This document shows positions 33,134 to 44,391 of a stretch of DNA of 64,000 nt, one piece after another. The stretch lies in the NCBI GenBank assembly GCA_002099365.1, contig MSED01000001.1, positions 2,976,001 through 3,040,000 on the forward strand, in the 5' to 3' direction. The translations under genes and the position numbers were made by a program. A model generated the notes under the pieces. It was not told where the DNA came from, did not search any database, and saw nothing but the letters and a program-made list of their open reading frames with translations. Every line of letters starts with the position of its first letter. Position 1 is the stretch's first letter. The DNA is from Phialophora verrucosa. Its lineage: Eukaryota; Ascomycota; Eurotiomycetes; Chaetothyriales; Herpotrichiellaceae.

Positions 33134-34955
33134 TCAAATCTCTGTGAACAAGTGACGGATATCCTCGGGAATATGATCGTCCCGATATCGAAAGTCCACG
33201 ACTGGGTATTTGATAGGATCCTTAGACTGATTCACCCAATCCCCACGAACAACAGCATCGATGCCGCCTTGGAGATTGTTGCAGCGGAGGTCGTAGTTCA
33301 TGATGACCAGAGCGAGTAACGTCTTGATCTCATTGGCGGCGAAGAACCGACCGGGACAGGCGTGTTTCCCATGGCCAAAGGTGAGATTCGTCGACGTGGT
33401 CATGACCCACTGATGCTGGTTCTCCTGCCCAGGCTGCTGGCGGAGCCGGTACATTCTCCATGGATCAAAGGATCTGGCGTTTTCCCACACCGCGTCGTCC
33501 TGGCTCATGGCAAAGTAGTTGCACCAAAATTGAACGCCCTTGGGAACGATGGTGCCGTCGCTCATTTTCCAGTCTCGGACGGTGGCTCGTTGCATTTTCA
33601 CTGATCGGATCAGACAATATTAGTATCTTTCCCGATGAAGAGATGAGGACCCTGTCTGGTAGTACTCACGGGCTGTAAAGGGGCATAACCTCAATGCCTC
33701 CGTGATGAAGCTATCCAGACGCTTCAGGTTTGTCAGCGCTTGCTTAGTCCAAGCCTGTTCGGCCCTGAAGACGGCGACGATCTCGTCTCGCAAGTCCTGG
33801 TGGTACTGAGGGTAGAGGACCAAGAAGTACATGCACTCGAGGAAAGAGATGCTGCTGGTGTGGATGGCTCCCACATTGATATGCAGCATTCTGTAGACCA
33901 TATGGTCTACCCGCCGATCCGCTGGGGGGGCCACGTCGAGCACCCACTGGATCACGTCCTCGGGCTTTTGCTTTCTCCACTCATCCATAGTGCCTCGACT
34001 TATATGGTCAGCTTCCTCTTGGATCCTCTTCGCGATCACCGGGGTGAGGTGTTTCGAGGCAACCCGCTGTGCTTTGGAAATGTCGGTCGCCCACCACATC
34101 ACAATGGGTTTCATGAAGTTTGGCCATGAGCGAATCTTTTCTGCCCCGCCAAAGAGAATGCCGGTGTATTTTATCGACAGCTGCTCGAATTCCTCGTTGC
34201 GGGTAAGCTCGATTCCGAAGAGGAGCCTGTTGGCGGTGCGAGTAACGATCTGGAATCCCAAGGGGTACATTTGGTAAGAGACCCAATCTAGATGACACGA
34301 CGGTCAATGTTGGCCCAGAGAGAAGAAGAGAGAAGAGAGCAGAGTGACAATGACTGTACCTTTGGACTTGCCCACTCGTGAGTTCAAACTGAGCTTGGCC
34401 TCCTCGACGATGTCGGGCAGCTTCGGACCAAGGCTTTCGGTCAAGGACTTGCGCAGGGGGATATCGTGGTGGAACTGATCGTAAGTCATCCTCGGATGGA
34501 GGGTGTAGCGCAGTTGGGTCAACTGCATGTGAATAGGTTAGCTTTTCCACCCACCGGCGCTCATGAGATATTAGACTTGCATCATTGTTCGCAGGCAGGT
34601 TCTGGACGTGAGTCTCGGGCGCTCGTCGCACCTCCTCGACGAATTTTGGTGCCACGATCAGAATCTTGCCTTCCGGTCTTTGAACGAGATAGTTCTTTCC
34701 TTTGCTCGAGTATCGCTCGTAGCCGGTGAGCAAGACGGTGAGGGCATCCTTGACCCATAACCTGGCATCTTCTCTCCGACCCCAGATCCAGGGCTTGGAC
34801 GAAATCCTCAATACCGGAACGTCTGGGTATTTCTGGAAGTCGACGAGGACAAAGACAAGAGCGGCCAAAGCCAAAGCAACGAGGGCGATGGCTGCGTCTC
34901 GCCAAGGGTGCGCCCTGAACAGGGCCGTGGTGGTGAGGAGTTGGCCGATTCCCAT
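33134..34955 (-). CDS. Cytochrome P450 monooxygenase 2
   Basis: Four exons: 34955-34581, 34522-34360, 34287-33670 and 33600-33134, giving 540 residues. Introns are 58, 72 and 69 nt. The first has a GC-AG border (GCAAGT donor at 34580); its place is confirmed by the paralogue at 47971-49793, where the same junction uses GT-AG. It has an N-terminal membrane anchor (about residues 17-38), I-helix GAIHTSS, ExxR as EALR and the haem loop FGHGKHACPG with Cys at about 467. It belongs to the fungal class that includes ent-kaurene oxidase-like P450s, often acting on terpenoid or steroid-like substrates; the exact substrate is unknown. It shares a 356-bp divergent promoter region with the VOC gene. A CT-dinucleotide run (33065-33082) lies just past its stop. 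Confidence 0.92.
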
Positions 34956-35311
34956 GGTCGCTCGGAAAGCACAGCGACCGCAACTAACAGAGCTTCTACT
35001 CGTGCTGGTCAAGTAGAAAATGCATCGACAGCAGAAAGGCAATATTTGTGCCGGGAGCCGCTGCGCGAGTTTGCCGTCCGGGGCTGCGGGAGGCTCCCAT
35101 GTCGGGGGCCCGCGCGGCGAGTGTCGTACTCTTCGAGTCGTTCCGTTCAGACACAGAGGTGTGCCGGTTGCCACCACCAATAGGTCTCCGGTGCTCAGGC
35201 GTCGGATGGTCGACTTGTTTGCCGCTCACCGCGAAGATTGTATATTATACAACTCCCTGGCCGCCTCCTTTGTGGGAGCCTCGCTAATACGGAGTATTTG
35301 CCTCTTCTGTC
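34956..35311. promoter_or_regulatory. Divergent promoter, P450-2 and VOC protein
   Basis: 356 bp between two divergent ATGs, so the two genes are probably co-regulated. I see no clear operator. Confidence 0.5.
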
Positions 35312-36524
35312 ATGATGACTGGCTCGACCTTTGTTTCCCTCTTCGCCGCACATCAGAGCACCTCTGATGTGGACGCCCAGATCGAGTTCTACAAGGACTT
35401 TGGATTTGTTCTCGACCACGGCTATGATCCGTTAGAAGGTGTGAAGCATGGTTCACCAGCCGGCAGATGTTCCTGTCATCCTGACGTGACTGCTAGATGT
35501 CCCCGAGGAGTACTACTCTGCGCGAGGCGTCTCAAAGTCTGATCTCGCCAAGACAGCTTGCATGAGAGTCCCAGCAGACCCGTTCATGCATGTCGTCTTC
35601 TTTCAGTGGAAAGACCTGAAGCGTGGACCTGCCTGGCCGGCCCCGTTTGACCTGATCGGAACTCGTGGCTTCTCCATGTTGGTCGAAGACATCAAGGCAG
35701 AGATCGCGCGCATCAAGAAGAGCTTTTCCGAAATCAAATTCCTGTACGAGTCGGTCCCCATCAAACGCCGGTTCGGCCAGACCACCACGGCGCTGTTCGT
35801 CGACACGGAGGGCATCCTGGTGGAGTTGATTGAGATCGAAAAGGGTTCGGTCTATGACCGCGCCAAGGTCCGCGTTCCTGAGTTCAACGAAATGCAATGG
35901 CTCCATTTCATGTTGAACTGCACCAACTACGACAAGTCCATGGAATTTTACTCTTCATTCGGAATGAGCCACGACTCGGCCGTCGACTTCCGACCGGACG
36001 TGGGCTTCCATCCTTTTGGCAAACCGTACTATGCGAAGCAATGGATCGACGCTTTCAACTTCAAGCAAGACGATCTCACAGGCGTCGGCTTTCTGCGGTC
36101 TGATAGGGATCCCAGTGGGATGCATTTGGAGCTGATGAAGTACAACCTTGGTATGAGAGAAATCAGCTCCCCTTTCTTCCCACACGATCCTGGTCATTCT
36201 AACAATGATGATAGAGTCGATGACTGATCCGGACGACAAGCCCACCTGGCAGCAGAAAGGAATCTGTCGATACTGCTTCAGGGTCGAAGATTACGCCGCA
36301 GGTCTAGCCAAGCAGAAGGCCAGAGGCTCCCGGATCTACGTCGACGACCAAAGAGGTTTGTTCAGCTTATGCCCGGCACCCGTGCTATTGCTCCATGTCT
36401 GACGCTCTTTACAGGCTGTCTGGGCTGGGGTGACACCCAGTGGTTCTTCTGCGGCGACGTGGACGGGAACTTGTTGACCCAAGAACAGTGGTTCCCTCAG
36501 CGCTACTGGGGCGAAAAGAACTGA
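35312..36524 (+). CDS. Two-domain VOC (glyoxalase/dioxygenase) protein
   Basis: Four exons: 35312-35438, 35497-36150, 36215-36355 and 36415-36524, giving 343 residues. Introns are 58, 64 and 59 nt, and all junctions keep frame. Two vicinal-oxygen-chelate modules are visible. Module 1 starts FVSLFAAHQSTSDVDAQIEF and ends with an acidic strand ILVELIE. Module 2 starts WLHFMLNCTNYDKSMEFY and ends MHLELMKY. His and Glu in these strands are placed as metal ligands. Known relatives include extradiol ring-cleavage dioxygenases, glyoxalases and isomerases; fungal members of this layout are mostly uncharacterised. Divergent arrangement with P450-2 suggests that it acts on a hydroxylated product, for example by ring cleavage, but this is inference. 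ATG 35315 is an equally possible start one codon later. Confidence 0.88.
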
Positions 36525-37130
36525 ACTTTTCCTCCCCCCTTTTCCCATCCCACCAAAGAAGTCTGTGGCAGACTCAGGCGATCAGCGGTTGCTGGATACA
36601 GATCAGGGACGAGCTTTCTTAAGGTCAAGCCAGAAAAGTCTCTCTGTTTGCACAGGCCACGTATTGGTGCTTACACAGCCCCGGAGTGTGCAATTAGCAT
36701 CTTATGCACATACTAGCATATCAAAGTGCATGACCTATAAGCACCTCATATCCTCGATCAAATGTCATCCAAAGTCAACGCGCTCGTGGAATTCCAACCT
36801 CACAATGCGGGTATACACTGGTCTGCCATCTTCCAGCCACGAGGCAAACGCGGCACCCAATATGCATCCATCCCCATGTTTGGGATGGAGTTGTGTCGTC
36901 TCCGTGCGTGCTAGTGGCGATCATCAGTGCTCATGTATCGTAGACTTCGATCGTGCCTTGGGACCCTTTTCGGTCCGAGGAACCATCTACTGCAGCGAGT
37001 TAAGCCGGGGCCGGGGGGTGGGGAAAGACCTTCATTCAAATGAGGCAGATCAAATCCATCAAGAGCTGCTGCAGCAGCAGACGCTTGCAGCTTGACAGAC
37101 AAATTATCCAATTCTACAACGATCATTGCC
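36525..37130. other. Intergenic, promoter of SnoaL-like gene
   Basis: 606 bp, no gene or repeat recognised. Confidence 0.4.
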
Positions 37131-37595
37131 ATGGCCTCCAAACTCCACGCTGCAGCAATGGCTTTCCTGAACAGCTACGAAAACCTCGACATGCAGTCCA
37201 TTCTCGCCATTCGCACTCCTGATTGTACACACTCTTACATTTCTGGAAGCGGCGAAAGCTCTCCATACACGAACAAGCAGTATACCGAGTTTTATCGGCC
37301 AATCCACAGGGTCCTCAAGACTTGCCGTTTCAGCTTGAACCGCATAGTCGAAGATCCCCGTACAAATCAAGTGGCAATGTGGACTACTATCCACATTCAA
37401 TTCGTGGTCGGCTCGGTCGAGTCGTACAGCGGTGACTATGCGTTCTTCATCGAGTTTGACGACCAAAATCGCGCGAAACGGATTCGGGAGTTCGTCGACA
37501 ACGCTGGGGCCAGGAAATATATGAAAATGGTGTCTCAGGTGAAAAAGTTGGTGGAGTGTGCCAAAACAGACAAGGAGGGCTCGTCACGGCTGTGA
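37131..37595 (+). CDS. SnoaL/NTF2-fold protein with PTS1
   Basis: A single-exon 154-residue protein of the SnoaL-like (NTF2-fold) type: an N-terminal helix pair (AAMAFLNSYENLDMQSILAI), a Thr-Pro-Asp-Cys-x-His segment, then a strand-rich half (NQVAMWTTIHIQF). The fold is used by polyketide cyclases, ketosteroid isomerases, scytalone dehydratase and small fungal isomerases that reshape rings. The Asp/His pair around residues 30-33 is a candidate acid-base pair. The last residues are SSRL, a canonical peroxisomal PTS1, which is unusual for this family. Start: the ATG at 37131 is preferred over a TTG at 37092. It lies between the VOC and epoxide hydrolase genes. A role as a peroxisomal double-bond isomerase or hydratase is an inference. 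Confidence 0.83.
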   Translation: MASKLHAAAMAFLNSYENLDMQSILAIRTPDCTHSYISGSGESSPYTNKQYTEFYRPIHRVLKTCRFSLNRIVEDPRTNQVAMWTTIHIQFVVGSVESYSGDYAFFIEFDDQNRAKRIREFVDNAGARKYMKMVSQVKKLVECAKTDKEGSSRL

Positions 37596-38170
37596 AACCC
37601 AGTGGCCATGGTGCAACACACGGGGGCGCGGGGTTTGATCCGGGGAGGGCCGGAGCGCGACTGATGGTGAACCGGGAGGATAATATTGTACATGGATAAA
37701 TTGCCGGCGCCCTGAGGGTCACAGGTGGCACGCAAGGTCGAGGTCGGCATCGAAGGCGGATCCCTAATCAAGCAGCGAGGACAAGTCCTTCAAGTTATAT
37801 TCCGGCCAGAGCATTTATATAATAGAGCGGAAAGAATAGGGATGTTATTATATCCGCGGGGTGTGACGGCACGGTACACCAGTGAAGATGAAAGGCAGGG
37901 CGTACTCTGCCAGCTGGTATACTGGTATGGATTGATCCATTCAGGTCAGGGCTTGGCGGGTACCATGCCCATATCGAGTAAGTGGAGTCGCCTAGCCTTG
38001 TCACCCTGCGCCTGTTTTAGCCAGTTGACTCGTTTCGTGATACGGGGCTTAATAGCTAGTTTTGGGGGGGAGGACAGATGTTAGAGAAAGCCTTACCCTT
38101 TATGCAAGAGTTATGAAGCAACTCACGGTAGAGAACCTTCCCCGGATTTCCGGAACCCCGCGCTCAAGAA
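37596..38170. other. Intergenic, AT-rich
   Basis: 575 bp with an AT-rich middle (about 37795-37855). No gene recognised. Confidence 0.4.
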
Positions 38171-39729
38171 ATGGACTTCATCCTCAGCCTCACGGTGTCG
38201 TACAATACGATGACCGCTAATGCCCACCCGCTGGGGGCGGTTGGCTGGCTGGTCACGGGATTATCGCTCGCGGCACCCCCCAGGCCTAAAGACATGGCCA
38301 CGGCGTGAGTCCTTCGTACAGCACTGTTCATCCAGTTTCCAGAGTGCGACACCTCCGCGAGACCCTTCCGATGGCCTCTGTGACGTCTTTCCAGATCGCA
38401 GTTCCTCAGCAGAAACTGGACAAAGTGCGCCAGCAACTTCGATGGACAGAATGGCCCAGAGAGGTAACCCTCAAGAGCCCCAGGAGCCGGGGTCCAGCCC
38501 TAAGCGATGTGAAGAGCCTGGTCGACTACTGGTTGAACACCTTTGACTGGCGTGTGCAAGAACGCCGACTCAACGACACACTACCTCAATTCACTGTCGA
38601 CGTCCAGATCCAAGGCTTCGGCACCTACAATGTTCATTTTGTCCACCAGAGAAGCCCAGTGGCCACGGCCATTCCCTTGCTGTTCCTCCACGGATGGCCT
38701 GGGAGTTTTATCGAAGTCAGCAAGATTCTTCCCAAGCTCCTCGACGGCGGCCTGGACCATCCCGCGTTCCACGTGGTGGCGCCCAGCATGATCGACTACG
38801 GCTTTTCAGAAGGAAACACCAAGGTAGGCGAGCCAGCCGCTCGATCCAGTGCGGACGCGCGGGCTGAGACACCATTCTTTCTCTGGAAATCTATCCCTTA
38901 CCAGGCGTGAAGGAAGGTTTTACTGTTGACCAACAGGCGGAAGCCGTTCACCAGATCATGCAGATCCTCGGTTACAAACACTACGGTCAGTACGCCCTTC
39001 CTCTCTTCCCCCACCCGGATATGATCTGGCGCTTGATATCTCATTCCCAGTACAGTGGTTCAAGGGGGCGACATTGGACATTTTGTGTCGAGATTCGTGG
39101 CGTGGAAATATCCAGATTCTTGCAAGGCCGGCCATACAAACATGCCCACCCCGAAGCCGCCCGAGAATGGGGGACAAGCAACCCTCAGTCCCGACGACCA
39201 ACAAGCTCTGGCCTCGACGCAACACTTCGAGCAAGATGGCACGGCGTACGCGTTGATACATGTGACACGCCCGTAGACCGTCGGATACAGCCTGGCAGAC
39301 AGCCCCGTGGGCCTCCTCACCTGGATCTACGAGAAACTGACGGCGTGGGTTGATGGCTACGAATGGTCCCACGGTGAGATCCTCACGTGGGTCTCTCTGT
39401 ACCATTTCTCTCGCGCCGGGCCCGCGACCGCTCAGCATATTTATCGTGAAATGGCCATCCTGACTCCGCTGTCTGTGTCAAAGCAAGCGGCGCAGTATAT
39501 TGACGTGCCCCTGGGCATCTCACGGTTCCCTAAGGAGATTCTTCGGTATCCCAAGGCCTGGAATCCGACCCTGGGTCCGATCGTCTTTGAGAACGACCAT
39601 CCACGGGGCGGTCATTTCGCGGCCTGGGAGAAGCCGGATGAATTGGTGAGCGATCTCCGAACCATGTTTGGCAAATCGGGCGGCGCTTATGGGTGTGTGC
39701 CCGGGTCGGACGGATACAACGCTCCCTAA
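38171..39729 (+). pseudogene. Microsomal-type epoxide hydrolase with in-frame TAG
   Basis: The conserved frame runs over exons 38371-38823, 38913-38985 and 39056-39729 (introns 89 and 70 nt; the first uses an AAG acceptor), equal to 399 residues, the usual family length. An N-terminal EHN domain is followed by the oxyanion motif HGWPGSF, the nucleophile Asp in QGGDIG (residue about 178) and the catalytic His in HPRGGHFAAW near the end. Codon 249 is TAG (39274-39276), where relatives have a residue between TRP and TVGY, often Gln. The frame on both sides is intact. Terminating there removes the lid and the catalytic His. An optional upstream exon (ATG 38171-38304, GTGAGT donor, TTTCCAG acceptor at 38342) splices in frame and would add a hydrophobic N-terminus. 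It is either a recent nonsense allele, a readthrough or RNA-editing site, or a sequence error. Function if restored: epoxide to trans-diol. Confidence 0.8.
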
Positions 39730-40191
39730 AAGTCCTCGATTGAAGTGCTTGTGGTGATGGAAGCACTGGGAGACAGCGGGCATAGGAGGAGGTAGTCGAG
39801 GGAACAGCCTACCATTGTGCTCGAGGTGATGACAGGGGCGGCGCGGCACCTAACTAGATCCTACAGTTGACGGGGACATGGCAATCGGTCTTCACCCGTT
39901 TGTGGCGGCGACATGGCTGCGAGGTCCAGCCCGGTGGGTAGGCCGACCAGCGTGATATGTAGGTTTGATCAATTCGCTTCCGGGTGGGCATTACGTCTCA
40001 AACATCTAGGAGAAAACGGGTGTCGTTAATAATCTCTCGAGCCCTGAGATTAATGGGCAAGCATTGAACACATTTCTAGCCGAGTCACCAAGTCGTCGTC
40101 GATGTTCCTAAGCTCACTTCGCTGCGTAACCGGCCAATCTATAACCCAGCACGTCGCCGCCGCGTCGGGGCTCCGGTTGGGACTATCGATG
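39730..40191. other. Convergent intergenic
   Basis: 462 bp between the 3' ends of the epoxide hydrolase and Baeyer-Villiger monooxygenase 1. Nothing recognised. Confidence 0.4.
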
Positions 40192-42159
40192 CTAGTGAAC
40201 CCCGTTGGTCACATCGGTGGCACAAGGAGGTGCTATGTGCCGGGACGAGACAATCTTCCTCCACTCCCCCGCGTTCCTCCAATCCTCCAGCCGCCGGGCA
40301 AGGTCGACGGGTCCTTTGTACCAAATGGCGCGGCGCGCCGCGAGGGCTGCCTCTTGTGGAGTTTGGGGCACGGCCAACTGGCCGTCGCCGGTAAGCTAGC
40401 CCGGAGTGCAAATGGGCAGAGTGGTCCACCAAAGCCCACCACTGGCCACTTCGTCACCCCACTGGACTTCGATGTCCCGGGGCGTTTCGATGACCGTCAG
40501 GTCCCCTTCTGGTGTAGAGGGGAGTGCCTTAGCCACCACGTCGGCCAGATGTTTAGCTTGAAGGTCGTAGATACCGGTCAAGTTGAATGACCCGGCCTGC
40601 TGACTGGCGCCCTGGAAGAACAGGTTCGGGAACCCGTTGGTCATAAAGCCATGAAGCGTGTCAAACTCGGCCGAAGTCCACTTGTCGTGCAGCAATTTGC
40701 CATCACGACCCCGGATGGGTGCCTTAGAGCGGGTGGAGGCGCTGGCGTCGGGGATACTTTCATAGCCCGTCCCTAGGATGACAATATCGGCTTTGTACTC
40801 GTTGCCCGCAATGACGATGCCTTTGTTGGTAAATGCCTCTAAGCTCTTGCCATCGGTATCGACAAGCTCGACGTTGGGCTTGTTAAAGGTATCAAGATAG
40901 TCGTCGTTGAAGACGGGCCGCTTACACCAGCCAGAATACCACGGTTTCAGCTTCTCGGCTACGGCGTGCTTTTTCACTACCTCGTCGACACGAGCGCGGA
41001 TCTTGGAGCACCGCGGAGCGTCCAGGTCCAAAAAGTAAGATAGGTGATTATGGACGTTCTCCATGGTCAGGTCCGTAAATCAACCTTTGCCGCCAAAATA
41101 GGCGGCAAACGCCAGACCCTCGGTGCAGCCATCGTGGACGAGGTCCTCGGGTTCGGGATCATTGGTGATTCGCGCGTTGTAGTTCCGTGCCCGGGCAGCT
41201 TGCCAACCTCTCTCGGCCGTGATCTTCTTCCATTCGGTAAGGGCGGTCTGCTTCTGAGATCGGACCCCGATGTAGGAGGGTGTCCGCTGAACGATCATCA
41301 ACTTGTCCGCGTACTTGGCCAGATGAGGAATTGCTTGCACCGTAGTGGCCCCGGTACCGATCACGCACACCCGTTTCCCATGCAATCCTGTCATCGAAGG
41401 ATCGACTTGCGACCCCTCCGTGAGCGCATAGTCCCACCGCGCTGTATGGGATATCCGCCCGCCGTGATTCAAGTAGTCGTCCACACCGGGTACCGCCGGC
41501 ATTTTGGGAGTATTCAGAGGGCCTGCGGCGACGAAGACGAATTGAGCTCGGAGAGTCATGTCGACAACCACCTCATATTGAAGCACACGCTTGATTCGGA
41601 CGGTCCATTCGGTCTGGGTCTCATTCCAGTCCATTCCGGCGACGGTGGTGGTAAACAGGGCTCGAAGTTGGTATTTGGATGCGATCAGCTCTGCGTTGCG
41701 GCGAATCTCCTCGCCGTACGAGTATTTGTGTTTGGGCACAAACCTTGTCTCCTCGAGGAGTGGCAGGTAGATGTACCCCTCCACATCACACATCAGGCCA
41801 GGGTAGCGATTCCAATACCATGTTCCGCCGTAACCGCCGGCGTTGTCTACCAGGAGAATGTCCTCGGGACTGAGGCCCGCCTCGATAAGTCGAGCTGCGA
41901 ACAGGAGTCCATTGTGTCCGGCGCCGACGATGAGAACCTTATGCCAGTCTCCGTCGCGGACGGGGGGCTCCTTGGCTCGAGCTTAGTCATAGTCAACAAA
42001 GATGTCAGCGGCGAGATCAGCGTGTGCTGTATCTCGAAGGGCGACATATTGATGAGCGGGGCGCTCCTTGACCCGTTTGTCTCGCTCTTGGATGAACTTT
42101 TGTTCCAAAGCCTGGATGCTGGGTTCTAACGGCTCTGTGGCCTGAAGAGTCACGGTCAT
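40192..42159 (-). pseudogene. Baeyer-Villiger-type FAD monooxygenase 1, three nonsense codons
   Basis: A single uninterrupted frame of 655 codons has the full architecture of a fungal Baeyer-Villiger monooxygenase. The N-terminal FAD Rossmann motif GAGHNG follows WHKVLIVG; YGGTWYWNRYPGLMCDVE comes next; the family fingerprint region is GRISHTARWDY; the NADPH Rossmann motif is VIGTGATTVQ; and the late motifs are PWYSGWCKRPVF and NLFFQGASQQAGSF. No indel disturbs the frame, but three stop codons do: TAA at 41985-41983 (codon 59), TGA at 41082-41080 (codon 360) and TAG at 40398-40396 (codon 588). All three could come from C-to-T or G-to-A transitions of CAA, TGG and CAG or TGG. As written it yields only 58 residues. 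The enzyme would insert oxygen beside a ketone to give an ester or lactone. It is divergent from the Dabb gene. Confidence 0.85.
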
Positions 42160-43463
42160 TTTGCAGTATTGTCTTGCTCGTGTTGTGGTATCACAACGGG
42201 AGCCACGTGCCATGGAGAAGGCTGACATCGGTCTTTTGCTGCAATCTTATATTGCTTGAGAGTATTCCCTACGTTAAGAAACGAGCGGGGCAACAACATG
42301 TTGTTTGAGGTGGGCGTCGAACCATACGAATTACAGGGCGGAGGCTCCCCCAAATCACGTGGGTTGACATGGCCCCTTGATAAACGGTCGGTGGGAAGCA
42401 TTATGTACCCCCTTCTTCCCTATATTCGGCCTCTAAACAGCACGGTCCACGAGTATCGGGACCTTTGCTACACCATTTGGGCTGATTGTTAGCAGTAGTT
42501 AGTCGTATTGCCCACGACTCGACGCTTAGAGAACGGAAAGAGAAAGTCTTCTCACTCCGGTCGGCGGGCGGTAAGCTCTCTGATACTGCCGCCTGGATGT
42601 GTCAAGTGAGGACGGGCGTAAGAGTGTGCTGATGGCTACAACACCTTCCTACGAGGTACTCCCATCCCCACACCCTCCTGGTCTCCTCACCTGATATTGG
42701 GTGAGGAACGTGAGGTGACGGTAAGGGTTTCACGAGGCCGTGACCAGGCGGGCATTTGAAGCTAACAGGTCCTGTCTTGTGAAACAGGCTGCGCACTACG
42801 GAAGGAAGTTGGCGCGAGCACCAAGACGTGCATACTGACCAGCTTGCGTGGCTGCGCACAACCGTCCCACCTACAAAGATAATTACCATTCTGACAACTG
42901 CACTTTGGCACTACCAGCTTCATATGAATGCTGGTATGTGGGGCCCCCGTGGGCTGCGTTGCAATCGGTTACGAACACCAGAGGTCAGATCGGGGATATC
43001 ACCATGTGCTGTGTAATACGCCGCAACATGAATCGAACCGTCCATTGGACCCCCCTTGTCTCTCTTCTCTCTTGCTGGCCAACCCTCGGCTCCTTAAGGC
43101 CTATCCATCCGACAGGCCTGTTGCTCCGGTCTGTGCTTTCATTGCTGGAACACAGAACCATCTCCACAGTTGAAGCGTCGTCGATCGTAATTATTGACCA
43201 TCGTAATTTTCGACCGCCAAGCGGTCGTGTCGTGTCGAGTTGTGTCGTGTCGTGTCACGCTAGGCTGAGGCATCCATCCGTCGTTCATATTATCACGACA
43301 GCTCTTTTAGCTATTCGGACGAGAGGGGGTTGTCCTCGGCGGGCTATCTTGATTGCCCATAATCTCGCTCGTCCTACTCCGAAACCTCGTGCTTTTCGTG
43401 ACAAAGAGCCTCAGTCTCTTGACGTTCGGTTGGCAACGATTATCCAGCTCGTATCTCGCAGCC
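42160..43463. promoter_or_regulatory. Divergent region, BVMO1 and Dabb gene
   Basis: 1.3 kb with no supported gene. A (GTCGT)n-type run lies at about 43224-43257. Confidence 0.4.
43224..43257. repeat. GTCGT pentanucleotide microsatellite
   Basis: About seven units of GTCGT/GTGTC, with one interruption (GAGTT), upstream of the Dabb gene. Confidence 0.8.
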
Positions 43464-44086
43464 ATGGTCGTCTATCATCAAATGATGATGAAATTCAAGC
43501 CGGAGATCAGTGCCGAGCAGATCGACGAGGTGAGTTGTCCTTTCCCGACTGTGCAAAGTCATTCAGATTTTCGATGCTCTCGGGGTCCGCCGCAACCGCG
43601 CGAGAGAGCGAGAGAGAACAGTGGGCCCCCACCCCTCCCCACTGCATGCACGAATGTGCGTTTCGGAAAATTCCCCGTACTCACGTTGCGACTTTGGGAC
43701 AATAGGTGATCAAGACCTCTCTGGCCATGAAAGACGAATGTCTGCACGAGGCCACCAACAAACCCTACATCAAGTCGATTACGGGAGGAAAGCATCTCTC
43801 CCTGGTCCCAAACAAGGTGTGTGTCCGTCTGCAGACGGGGGACCATGCTCCCTCCTCCGCTCGGGACCAAGAATCAGTCCTAGAAGCATCAAACGAGCAC
43901 CATTGTTCCTGACCAGTGTCTTCCGAGTTACAGCTAGGCTTCACGTACACATTGATCTACGAATTCGAGAACGTGGACGACTGCAACTTCTTTATCAAAA
44001 CAGACCCCAAGCATCACGAAGCCCGACGCTTTCGAGACAGGATAGAAGAAGCCATATTGGTGCATTGGAGTCCAAACGAGTTTTGA
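43464..44086 (+). CDS. Dabb (stress-responsive A/B barrel) protein
   Basis: Three exons: 43464-43529, 43706-43816 and 43934-44086, all phase 0, giving 109 residues. Introns are long for this window (176 and 117 nt). The N-terminus VVYHQMMMKFKPEISAEQIDE and the final strand FTYTLIYEFENVDDCNFFI match the dimeric alpha-beta barrel (Dabb) family. It contains an internal histidine-rich end (DPKHHEARRF). Dabb proteins are small dimers; known activities include polyketide cyclisation (olivetolic acid cyclase) and lactone or ester chemistry, and others only respond to stress. Its three small exons hide it from a simple frame search. It shares an upstream region with BVMO1, so a role in processing a Baeyer-Villiger product is possible but unproven. 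Confidence 0.88.
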
Positions 44087-44391
44087 GCAGGCGAGCGGGC
44101 AAAGGACAGAAGACGTGGCATTTGTTGGGAAAATGAGAGACGACATCCCACGCAGGGGTTGACCATCAGATGGGGCCCGAAACAATCATTTGCTATTCCA
44201 CACCGCATAGATACAGATGGCTAGAAGCAAATACTAAACAAGCCAATAACCCCTTCCCAGCTCCTGGACGGTTTGAAAGAGGGAAAATGTACTCGAGCAC
44301 AGGGCAGGCTTGCGCAATCCATTCTGATATCGATGCGGAGAACGGACTGGTGATGTATTTCCCCGGCCAGCTGGAGCCAGTGAGCTCCGCC
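44087..44391. other. Convergent intergenic, Dabb and bZIP 3' ends
   Basis: 305 bp; nothing recognised. Confidence 0.4.

Noticed and set aside
34523..34580. Frameshift in P450-2 because no GT donor is available
   Set aside because: A GC-AG intron with a GCAAGT donor joins the exons in frame, and the paralogue has an intron at exactly this junction.
41044..42129. 361-residue frame on the plus strand
   Set aside because: Antisense to Baeyer-Villiger monooxygenase 1 and without any family resemblance; the minus strand has all the conserved motifs.
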